A stretch of 64,000 bases of DNA, taken from positions 1-64,000 of the forward strand of contig JAYFOQ010000023.1 of the NCBI GenBank assembly GCA_034932485.1, written 5' to 3'. Both the position numbers and the translations under genes were made by a program. Each line of letters begins with the position of its first letter. The first letter of the stretch is position 1. The stretch comes from Gordonibacter sp034932485. GTDB lineage: Bacteria > Actinomycetota > Coriobacteriia > Coriobacteriales > Eggerthellaceae. Positions 24,674 through 32,638 of the stretch are shown one piece after another. A model generated the notes under the pieces. The model did no database searches, was not told the DNA's origin, and saw only the letters and a program-made list of their open reading frames with translations.

Positions 24674-26482
24674 ATGCTCAATAACTTTTGCAAGAAACCG
24701 CTCTGGGAATGCTCAAAAATGCTCGCAGCCGTTGCGCAAGGGCAAAAACCCGCCGATACGGTCATTAAAAACGCGAAGCTCGTAAACGTATGCACAGCAG
24801 AGATACTAAACAATATCGACGTTGCCATTACGCAAGGGCGCATTGCCTATATTGGCAATGCCGACCATTGCATAGGCGACGATACCCTCGTCATCGAGGC
24901 AGAGGGTCAGTACATCGCTCCAGGATTCCTCGACGGGCATATCCATGTGGAGTCATCTATGATGGGTGTTGGCGAATATGCACGCGCCGTCGTCCCTCAC
25001 GGCACCGTCGGCATCTACATGGACCCGCACGAAATTTGCAACGTACTGGGCCTTGACGGCGTAAAGGTAATGGATGAAGATGCGCATCGTACGCCCTTAA
25101 AAACCATGATCACTACCCCCTCATGCGTGCCAGCGGTACCCGGCTTCGAAGACACTGGTTCGTTTATCGGTCCCGATGATATCGCCGAAACAATGGACTG
25201 GCCAAGCGTTGTAGGCCTTGGCGAAATGATGAACTTCCCCGGTATCCTCGGCAGCACCGATCACGCACACGGTGAGGTGGGTGAGACCTTACGTGCCGGC
25301 AAAATCGTAACCGGCCATTATTCCATGCCCGAAACAGATCGTGGACTTAACGCTTACATAGCTTCCGGCGTACGTTGCTGTCACGAGTCCACCCGACCTG
25401 AAGACGCTTTGGCGAAGATGCGCTTTGGCATGTATGCCATGATGCGCTACGGCTCAGCTTGGAAAGACCTGCCTGCGCTTGCCGAAGCCATCACTGCCCA
25501 CGATATCGATACGCGCTATGCAGTACTCGTCAGCGACGATACCCACCCACATACCTTGGTGGCAGATGGACATCTCGACCACGTGGTGCGCGTGGCCGTC
25601 GAGCATGGCATCGATGCGATAACGGCCATTCAGATGGTCACCATTAACTGCGCACAGTGCTTCCAGATGGACCACGATCTGGGCTCCATTGCGCCAGGCA
25701 AGTGCGCCGACATCGTGTTCTTAGACGACCTAGACAACCTTCGAGTAACCCGCGTCCTTATTGACGGTGACGTTGTTGCCGAAGACGGGCAGGTCCTATT
25801 CGATCTGGAGCCGTTCGAGTTTCCCGAGTGGGTCACCCATTCCATGCATCTCGGAATGGATATCACTCCCGATTCATTCGTCGTACCAGTGCCGGAGGGT
25901 GCACCAAATACAGTAGCCCATATCCGCACGATTGAAGTAATTCCCGGAAAGGTGGGAACAAAGGAGACGCGCGTCGATCTACCCGTCATCGACGGCAAAC
26001 TTGAGTCTGATATGGACCAAGACGTGCTGAAAACCTTCGTATTCGAGCGGCACCATGAAACAGGCACGTTTGGCTACGGATTCGTAAAAGGCTTTGGCAT
26101 TAAGCGTGGAGCCATGGCTTCAACCGTGGCACATGATGCCCACAACCTACTGGTGGTTGGCACCAATGATGACGATATGGCCCTTGCCGCAAACACACTC
26201 ATTGCATGCGGCGGCGGCATGGTGATCGTTGCCGATGGCGAGATATTGGGGCTAGTCGAGCTTCCCATCGCAGGACTCATGGACTCCCTACCAGCCGACA
26301 AACTCAGCGAGAAGGTACATGGCATGGAAAAGGCTTGGGCTGAAATTGGTTGCACCATGCCCTCACCGTTCATGACCATGGCGCTCATTCCGCTTGCCTG
26401 TTTGCCCGAACTGCGCCTCACAAACCGCGGACTGGTTGACTGCACGACATTCCAATTCGCAACCCTGCTGGCAGCTCAATAG
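24674..26482 (+). CDS. ade: Adenine deaminase
   Basis: This enzyme converts adenine to hypoxanthine and ammonia for purine salvage. The 602-residue product belongs to the bacterial AdeC type of the amidohydrolase superfamily. It has VIKNAKLVNVCTAEI at the start, the metal site GFLDGHIHVESSMM (H89, H91), DPHEICNVLG, a GHYSMPE loop with histidine and VLVSDDTHPHTL. The C-terminal half contains HDAHNLLVVGTND and the GGGMVIVADGE segment typical of AdeC. AAGGAG precedes the ATG. It stands alone, with a strong hairpin after it. No purine riboswitch core was found upstream. Confidence 0.95.
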   Translation: MLNNFCKKPLWECSKMLAAVAQGQKPADTVIKNAKLVNVCTAEILNNIDVAITQGRIAYIGNADHCIGDDTLVIEAEGQYIAPGFLDGHIHVESSMMGVGEYARAVVPHGTVGIYMDPHEICNVLGLDGVKVMDEDAHRTPLKTMITTPSCVPAVPGFEDTGSFIGPDDIAETMDWPSVVGLGEMMNFPGILGSTDHAHGEVGETLRAGKIVTGHYSMPETDRGLNAYIASGVRCCHESTRPEDALAKMRFGMYAMMRYGSAWKDLPALAEAITAHDIDTRYAVLVSDDTHPHTLVADGHLDHVVRVAVEHGIDAITAIQMVTINCAQCFQMDHDLGSIAPGKCADIVFLDDLDNLRVTRVLIDGDVVAEDGQVLFDLEPFEFPEWVTHSMHLGMDITPDSFVVPVPEGAPNTVAHIRTIEVIPGKVGTKETRVDLPVIDGKLESDMDQDVLKTFVFERHHETGTFGYGFVKGFGIKRGAMASTVAHDAHNLLVVGTNDDDMALAANTLIACGGGMVIVADGEILGLVELPIAGLMDSLPADKLSEKVHGMEKAWAEIGCTMPSPFMTMALIPLACLPELRLTNRGLVDCTTFQFATLLAAQ

Positions 26483-26531
26483 GTCGAGTCTCAAAATACG
26501 AAACTAGTTGCACCATGCGGTAGTTCAAAAC

Positions 26532-26565
26532 GCGAGGGCTGTCACACAGCAGTGACTGCCCTCGC
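26532..26565. terminator. Hairpin between adenine deaminase and the YolD-like gene
   Basis: GCGAGGGC and GCCCTCGC pair, and inside them GTCAC pairs with GTGAC after a T-T mismatch. The stem is long and the genes on both sides converge on it. T runs are weak on both strands, with CGTTTTG on the minus side. Confidence 0.65.
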
Positions 26566-26663
26566 AATACTATTACCTACGATGAATTTCCAAACAACAA
26601 TTTGCACATCCATCGGCGTCCTTGTAGTACGTTAAGCGAACGTCAACAATCTTGCGCGCCTTC

Positions 26664-27011
26664 TTATGAAGCCGAGTGCAAAATCTTGATCTCCCACACA
26701 TCATCAAATGCGATTTGCCGCTTTACCACGGTGAGTATGCGATATGTTTGGTCTACCTGCGTTACCACTCCCTCTATCACCACATACGCTTCGCCATCGT
26801 AGCATGTCACCTTTACCACATCTCCCTTGCATAATGTCATCACCTGCGCAGAAAGACTAGCAGCCGCCTCATCCGTTACTTCACGTCGAGGCTCAGGCAC
26901 ACGCTCACATTGGCGAACAAGGTCGTAATAACCTTTCAGCGCGGCAAAAGGCATAAACTGACGGGCACGGTCCTCGGGAGAAACCATCCGCTGAATGCGG
27001 GTAGCGGACAT
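26664..27011 (-). CDS. YolD-like protein, partner of the Y-family polymerase
   Basis: The 115-residue product resembles the YolD family, which is often encoded beside UvrX/UmuC-type polymerases in Firmicutes and some Actinobacteria. Support is the SPEDRARQFMPFAALKGYYDLVRQ segment near the N-terminus and a C-terminal beta-rich part (GDVVKVTCYDGEAYVVIEGVVTQVD). Its role is unknown; regulation or support of the error-prone polymerase is inferred from the gene pairing. I use the ATG at 27011, which has AAGGGG upstream and avoids overlap with the polymerase gene. An earlier ATG at 27050 has no ribosome site. Confidence 0.75.
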   Translation of the reverse strand: MSATRIQRMVSPEDRARQFMPFAALKGYYDLVRQCERVPEPRREVTDEAAASLSAQVMTLCKGDVVKVTCYDGEAYVVIEGVVTQVDQTYRILTVVKRQIAFDDVWEIKILHSAS

Positions 27012-27021
27012 GTCTAACCCC

Positions 27022-28392
27022 TTAATCACAGTGTCCTCCCACTTGCTCATTGCGCTCGCGAGCCGTCGCTTTGTCGGTCAGGCTCGTGGCCTTCAACAGC
27101 GCATTCTTGCCGAATTTACCCTTCACGGCCAAAACAGCCTTTTGCATGCGTCGCTCTTTATCGTCAGCCAGCTCATCGGAAAACAAATCCAACGTGGCAA
27201 ATTCCTCACCCATCAAACCACCAAAACCTACATTAAGGCGCTTAATAGAGCGCGTAGGGTCGGTGGTTTCACTATAAAGCTCTTCGATATAGGCCATCAG
27301 CTTCCTAAAGGAATTTGTTTTCTCAGGTATCTTGCGGCCTCCTCCTGTATGCGATTCCCTGCGACTACGAGAAGAACAGCGAACTCCATGCTCGCCTACA
27401 AACACACTGTCACTTGAAGCATCCGGCGCGCCATCACTCCCTCGCTTGTCGCGAACATACCCTACATCAAGTGAAATATGATCAGTCACCAAGTGTTTTT
27501 CCACTAGTTCCAGCACCGAAACATCCACCATCTCACGCAGTACAACCAGCGCCTCGCTATAGGTGTACTCGCCAGGTAATACCTGGCCGTTCGCCAACGA
27601 GCTGCCCTTAGGTTCATAATTCTTAATTTGCTTCATGGTGCAGGGTTCAATACCATGCGCATGGTCAATCAAGAACTCTGCGTTCATGCCGAATTCCCGA
27701 TAAAGAATACCCTCATCCATAGCTGCAACACCAGCTAGGTCGAAGACGTGATATTTCGCTAAACGCTTCGCTATACCAGGACCAACATTCCAGATATCAG
27801 TGATGGGATGATGATGCCAAATTAAACGTTTGAACTCGCATTCGTCGAGATAACCTATATGATCTTGGGCATGTTTGGCGGTTACATCCATAGCCACCTT
27901 CGCCAAAAATAAATTCGTACCAATACCAGCCGACGCACAGATGCCCGTCTCTTCAAATACCGCCTCCATCAACATAGTGGCCAATTCTTTAGGAGACTTG
28001 TCATACAAACTCAAATAAGGTGTAACGTCGATAAAGCATTCATCGATAGAGTACACATGTATATCATCGGAGCTTAGATAGCGCAGGTAAATTGAGTAAA
28101 TACGAGCAGAAACTTCCATATAAAGGCGCATGCGGGGCTTTGCCATAATAAAATTAACGCTGTCGGGTATCTCAAACACGCGGCAACGGTTACGAATACC
28201 CAAGTCTTTCATAGCTGGAGTGATAGCAAGGCAAATAGTGGTGTCGGTGCGATCGGGATCGGCAACAACAAGATTAGTGGTGAAGGGGTCTAGCCCACGC
28301 TCGCGACACTCAACCGACGCGTAAAACGTTTTTAAGTCGATACAAATATACACATGATCGCTTATCACAAGCCGTCTCCCTTTCCTTATCAT
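27022..28392 (-). CDS. Y-family DNA polymerase (UmuC/UvrX type)
   Basis: This is a translesion polymerase of 456 residues. The catalytic palm residues are visible: VYICIDLKTFYASVECRERGLDP (first aspartate at about 19) and YSIDECFIDVTPY with the paired Asp-Glu. DIWNVGPGIAKRLAKYHVFDLAGVA is the helix-hairpin-helix of the thumb. The little-finger domain follows and a serine/arginine-rich linker interrupts it at about 315-355. The YolD-like gene lies 10 bases downstream. I chose the ATG at 28392 because AAGG precedes it. A GTG 20 codons upstream would leave only 20 bases to the divergent Nudix gene. No SOS box was found in that gap. Confidence 0.9.
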   Translation of the reverse strand: MIRKGRRLVISDHVYICIDLKTFYASVECRERGLDPFTTNLVVADPDRTDTTICLAITPAMKDLGIRNRCRVFEIPDSVNFIMAKPRMRLYMEVSARIYSIYLRYLSSDDIHVYSIDECFIDVTPYLSLYDKSPKELATMLMEAVFEETGICASAGIGTNLFLAKVAMDVTAKHAQDHIGYLDECEFKRLIWHHHPITDIWNVGPGIAKRLAKYHVFDLAGVAAMDEGILYREFGMNAEFLIDHAHGIEPCTMKQIKNYEPKGSSLANGQVLPGEYTYSEALVVLREMVDVSVLELVEKHLVTDHISLDVGYVRDKRGSDGAPDASSDSVFVGEHGVRCSSRSRRESHTGGGRKIPEKTNSFRKLMAYIEELYSETTDPTRSIKRLNVGFGGLMGEEFATLDLFSDELADDKERRMQKAVLAVKGKFGKNALLKATSLTDKATARERNEQVGGHCD

Positions 28393-28472
28393 TACCTTAC
28401 CGCTTACCCGCAGTCCTCGTGCGATAATTAAACGAACGCCTTGCCAATCCACACCCCCGCCAGGAGCCCACC

Positions 28473-29054
28473 ATGTCCCTTCGCCACGATATTCTTGCCT
28501 ACCAGCCTTTCAACGAGCAAGAAGCCGTCGATCGACAGGTAATCCTACAGCAGCTCGCATGCAACCCACACGTATTCGACCGCACGTCGCCAGCACACCT
28601 AACTTGTTCGCTTTGGACAATCGACACCACTCACTCTCGTACTCTCATGGTGCACCATAACCTCTACCATTCATGGTCATGGATCGGCGGACATGCCGAC
28701 GGCCAACAAGACCTCGCATCTGTTGCCCTGCGTGAACTTACGGAGGAGACTGGCGTCGAGGACGTTCGTCTCGTATCATGCGGGCCGGGCGACCTGTACT
28801 CACTCGAGGCACTTACGGTAGATGGACACGTTAAACATGGCAGTTACGTAAGCTCACACCTGCATTTGAACGTCACCTATCTCGGCATTGCTTCACCCGA
28901 TACTCCCTTGCGCATAAAGCCCGATGAAAATAGCAGGGTGAAATGGATCGACCTCGACGAAGTGTGCAAAATATCCTCCGAACCATGGATGGCGGAACAC
29001 ATTTACCGCAAGCTTATCGACAAGCTTGGCAGCATTAACCTTCCCCTTAAATAA
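28473..29054 (+). CDS. Nudix hydrolase
   Basis: The 193-residue protein cleaves a nucleoside diphosphate linked to some other group; the substrate is not evident. The Nudix box is complete: GHADGQQDLASVALRELTEETGVED, with the metal-binding REL-EE residues. The preceding HSWSWIGG gives the usual strand before the box. A ribosome site AGGAG lies before the ATG. It is divergent from the Y-family polymerase gene. The two together could relate to damaged nucleotides, but the polymerase link is only by position. Confidence 0.88.
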   Translation: MSLRHDILAYQPFNEQEAVDRQVILQQLACNPHVFDRTSPAHLTCSLWTIDTTHSRTLMVHHNLYHSWSWIGGHADGQQDLASVALRELTEETGVEDVRLVSCGPGDLYSLEALTVDGHVKHGSYVSSHLHLNVTYLGIASPDTPLRIKPDENSRVKWIDLDEVCKISSEPWMAEHIYRKLIDKLGSINLPLK

Positions 29055-29191
29055 CCTCCCAGCAAACCTTCGTCTTTCTCGCTAGCCCCGCAGCACAACA
29101 TAAGCAGCACCGAAGCAACCCGTCGTGCAAACCAGCCACGCCGCCACAAAACCTTACTTTCATATTAAACCTTCTCCAGCAAAACGACATA

Positions 29192-29205
29192 CGAACTAAC
29201 GTTCT
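29192..29205. promoter_or_regulatory. Candidate LexA (SOS) box upstream of the SNF2 helicase
   Basis: CGAACTAACGTTCT matches the Gram-positive/actinobacterial LexA pattern CGAAC-N4-GTTCG except for the last base. A possible -10 (TATACT, about 29213) lies just downstream, so a bound repressor would cover the -35 region. Confidence 0.45.
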
Positions 29206-29249
29206 TATAGAGTATACTGTGTCGATACCCAGAAAGGCAAGGAATCCGT

Positions 29250-32200
29250 ATGTTATCCGAAGACGCCATCGGTCGGCACTGTCACGAACGTACCCTACAG
29301 CGAGCTCGTCAGATCGCAGCCTCAGACCGGAATATCCTTACCAAACAGGTTCATTACAGCAGATCTGAAACTATCGTGAAGGCTTTTGTTGCAAGTAGCC
29401 ATGGCTGGGACGACCGCTACCGCACTTCCGTCACCTTCGATGAGACCGCTAAAGAGATAACAGACTATGCTTGCACCTGCCCCGCTTTTTACGAATCGGA
29501 CGGCATGTGCAAGCATAGTGCCGCACTTGCGCTCGCCTACCTTAACGCCCCCGAACGTTTCATGGGCTACCAAGCAAAACGCGTGGCAGCCACCTCACCC
29601 GGCATTGCTGCCTTAATGAAACGCGAACGAAACGCTGCTGAAGTAATCGATCAAGGCTCCGTCGAACTAGAAACGATTATCGAATACGGTTATCACAGCT
29701 GGTCGACACACTTTAGGATAGTAGGCCAGACTGGCTCTTATGTCTTGCGAAACATTTCTGATTTTGTGCACCGTATGCGTACCGGAGAGTTCTTTTCGTA
29801 CGGGAAAAAACTCTCTTTTGTACACAGCCCGCTTATGTTTTCCCCGCAGGGGCGCACCATCATACGTTTTCTGGATAAGGCAGTCTCGTTACGTGAGCAA
29901 GTAGGTGGCTCGTCTTTTTTACGCTATCGAGGACGTGACGAAGTCGAACGCAATTTAAGCCTCACCGACTCCGAGCTCATTGAATTACTCGATGCGTTGA
30001 CAGGAACCCTATTCACCGTACACGGAACCGATTACGGCACCCGATCTGTTACCCAAGCTTACGTCGTTGACGAGGATCCATCCATCAGCGTCGCAATCGA
30101 GCGATCCAACATGGGCGGCTACGATATTATACCAACCGAAGATTTGCCCTTTGCGGCGCAAGGAGACCGCATGTACGTATGGCGAGGCGATATGTTCTAC
30201 CACTGTTCGTCGACGTTTGCTCACACCGCCAGTTTTTTGCGCAGCCTCTACGAAAGCGAGGATGACGGCTTGTTTGTAAACGAAAGCGACATGCCTCTGT
30301 TCTGCGCAACCGTACTACCAACCATCGAGCAGCTCCTTAACGTAAGCACCCCACCTGAAGTTGACGACTATCGCCCCGTAGACTGCAAGATAGAATTCTA
30401 TTTTGACAAGAACAAGAAGGGCGTAACCTGTGATGTGCAGGCTGTGTATGGCAAACAGCGTTATCAGCTATTTGCCGTAAACGATACCAGCAAGTTCGAC
30501 AATAATGGCGGCGCAGTCAAGGGGCCCCTACGCGACGAATGTCTAGAAAATAAGGCAAAAAGTCTCGTAGAGAAATACTTCGACCTGCCCTTGCCGTTCA
30601 TTGAAATTCGCAACGACGCAGCAATAGCTGAACTGGTCTTCGGCGGACTAACACACTTTCAAACCCTCGGTACCGTCTTCACCACTCCCGCATTCGACCG
30701 ACTCCTCACCGATAAACAGCCACACCTCGTTACGGGGCTCTCACTTGCGGGGAACCTGATTAACCTCACGGTCTCTGCAGACGATTTACCTGCAGGTGAG
30801 ATTGCCTCTCTTCTCTCCAGCTATCGCAAACGCAAACACTACCATCGCCTGCGCAACGGCTCTTTCATGAGTCTTGAAGGGTACGACCTGGCGCAGCTCG
30901 ATCGTTTGGTGGCAGACTTCGGCATTACAGCGAAGCAGCTTGCCTCAGGCGTGGTCGAACTCCCCTCCTACCAGGCATTCTATCTCGATGAGCAGCTACA
31001 AGACAGCGAGCGTGACGAATCTTTCACCCGCTACCTCGAAGATTTTCGCAGCGTAGATAAAAACTCCTACCAAGTACCCACAACACTTACGAGCACTTTG
31101 CGTCCCTACCAAGAAGAAGGCTTCCGTTGGATGAGCGCACTTGCCGATGCAGGGTTTGGTGGAATTCTATCCGACGAGATGGGGCTAGGCAAATCAGTCC
31201 AGCTTATCTCGTTTCTACTCGCACGAAAAAACGAGGCTCGCACGGTTGGACCAAGCCTTATCGTATGCCCTGCATCACTCGTATACAACTGGCTGGCCGA
31301 ATTTAAGCGCTTTGCACCAGAGATAACCGCACGCGCAGTTACGGGAACCAAACGTGAGCGAGAGCTCGTGCGTACCGAAGCGTTCGGCGGTATTTCCTCT
31401 GAGGGAAGCACGTACGACATCAACGAAAAATCTCATCTTACCAAGCACTGTGACGTGTTAGTGACTTCCTACGATTTGGCTCGTATCGATGCCGATTCTT
31501 ATGCCGAGCGAACGTTTTTCTGTTGCGCACTTGACGAAGCTCAGTATGTGAAAAACCACGCTACAAAAACTGCCCGCGGCATCAAGCGCATTCAGGCCCA
31601 TCACCGCTTCGCACTAACCGGCACGCCCGTGGAAAATCGCCCAAGCGAACTCTGGAGCATCTTCGATTTCTTGCTGCCAGGGCTATTGGGTTCTTACATG
31701 CGCTTTCGTGAGCGCTTCGAACTGAATATTCTCGGGGGAGACGAAGATACCGCTGAACGACTACGCCTACTGGTGGGTCCCTTCGTACTAAGACGACGCA
31801 AAAACGAAGTGCTCCGCGAATTACCCGAAAAGCTAGAATCAGTCGTGCGGGTACAGCTAGAAGGCGAACAACAGCGCCTCTATGCGGCAAGCGAACAACA
31901 CCTGCGCGAAGCACTAACCAAGCAGAAGCGTGAACGGAAAAACAAGCGTCCTGGTAGCGAGTTACCACCGGTGGAAATATTGGCTGAACTTACCAAGCTG
32001 CGCCAGCTCTGCTGCGACCCTCACCTACTATACGAAAACTACGAAGGAGCTGCCGCCAAACTTGATGCCGTCATGGAACTGGTGGAATCTGCGCGTGATG
32101 GTGGAGAGAAGTCGCTTGTGTTCTCACAGTTCACCAGCTTCCTCTCGCGTATTGCCGATCGCTTAGACCAGCAGAGCATCCCTTACTTCACCATTACCGG

Positions 32201-32564
32201 GGCTACCCCCAAAAAGAAGCGTCTCGACTTAGTGAACACCTTCAACGAAGACGATACGCCCGTATTTCTCGTGTCACTAAAGGCAGGCGGCACCGGTTTG
32301 AACCTAACGGGAGCATCGGTCGTTATTCATGCTGACCCCTGGTGGAACGCTGCGGCGCAAAACCAAGCCACCGATCGCGCACACCGCATTGGGCAAAACA
32401 AGCTCGTTAGCGTCCATCGCATTATCGCCAAGGACACCATCGAAGAACGCATCGTGCTTTTGCAGGAGGCAAAAAACCAGATCGCCGATCAAATCGTAGG
32501 CGGAAGTGGCATTTCGCTTTCCACGCTAAGCAAAGAAGACCTTCTGGAATTGCTCAGAGCGTAA
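29250..32564 (+). CDS. SWIM zinc-finger SNF2-family helicase
   Basis: This is a 1104-residue DNA-dependent ATPase of the SNF2/RapA type. An N-terminal SWIM finger has C75, C77, C87 and H89 in CTCPAFYESDGMCKH. A long middle region (about 130-600) matches the bacterial SNF2-associated part, and the C-terminal motor follows. The motor has motif I DEMGLGKSVQLISF, a DEAQ motif II (LDEAQYVKNH), FALTGTPVENRPSELWSIFDFL, and in the second lobe LVFSQFTSFL, LVSLKAGGTGLNLTGA and ATDRAHRIGQ. Roles in transcription recycling or DNA repair are known for relatives. The SOS-like box upstream would favour repair. It is monocistronic with a strong terminator. Confidence 0.93.
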   Translation: MLSEDAIGRHCHERTLQRARQIAASDRNILTKQVHYSRSETIVKAFVASSHGWDDRYRTSVTFDETAKEITDYACTCPAFYESDGMCKHSAALALAYLNAPERFMGYQAKRVAATSPGIAALMKRERNAAEVIDQGSVELETIIEYGYHSWSTHFRIVGQTGSYVLRNISDFVHRMRTGEFFSYGKKLSFVHSPLMFSPQGRTIIRFLDKAVSLREQVGGSSFLRYRGRDEVERNLSLTDSELIELLDALTGTLFTVHGTDYGTRSVTQAYVVDEDPSISVAIERSNMGGYDIIPTEDLPFAAQGDRMYVWRGDMFYHCSSTFAHTASFLRSLYESEDDGLFVNESDMPLFCATVLPTIEQLLNVSTPPEVDDYRPVDCKIEFYFDKNKKGVTCDVQAVYGKQRYQLFAVNDTSKFDNNGGAVKGPLRDECLENKAKSLVEKYFDLPLPFIEIRNDAAIAELVFGGLTHFQTLGTVFTTPAFDRLLTDKQPHLVTGLSLAGNLINLTVSADDLPAGEIASLLSSYRKRKHYHRLRNGSFMSLEGYDLAQLDRLVADFGITAKQLASGVVELPSYQAFYLDEQLQDSERDESFTRYLEDFRSVDKNSYQVPTTLTSTLRPYQEEGFRWMSALADAGFGGILSDEMGLGKSVQLISFLLARKNEARTVGPSLIVCPASLVYNWLAEFKRFAPEITARAVTGTKRERELVRTEAFGGISSEGSTYDINEKSHLTKHCDVLVTSYDLARIDADSYAERTFFCCALDEAQYVKNHATKTARGIKRIQAHHRFALTGTPVENRPSELWSIFDFLLPGLLGSYMRFRERFELNILGGDEDTAERLRLLVGPFVLRRRKNEVLRELPEKLESVVRVQLEGEQQRLYAASEQHLREALTKQKRERKNKRPGSELPPVEILAELTKLRQLCCDPHLLYENYEGAAAKLDAVMELVESARDGGEKSLVFSQFTSFLSRIADRLDQQSIPYFTITGATPKKKRLDLVNTFNEDDTPVFLVSLKAGGTGLNLTGASVVIHADPWWNAAAQNQATDRAHRIGQNKLVSVHRIIAKDTIEERIVLLQEAKNQIADQIVGGSGISLSTLSKEDLLELLRA

Positions 32565-32585
32565 TTGTCACCAAATTCGCCTTAA

Positions 32586-32627
32586 TCAAGTAATGCCCCC
32601 ACAAGAAACAGTGAGGGCATTACTTGA
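32586..32627. terminator. Bidirectional terminator between the helicase gene and accDA
   Basis: A perfect 13-base stem, TCAAGTAATGCCC and GGGCATTACTTGA, lies between two convergent genes, 21 bases after the helicase stop and 11 bases after the accDA stop. It can serve both strands, although the T runs are poor. Confidence 0.75.
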
Positions 32628-32638
32628 TGAGGGAACCA

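Noticed and set aside
28393..28472. SOS box between the Y-family polymerase and Nudix genes
   Set aside because: CGAACGCCTTGCC has only one half-site; no second arm is present.
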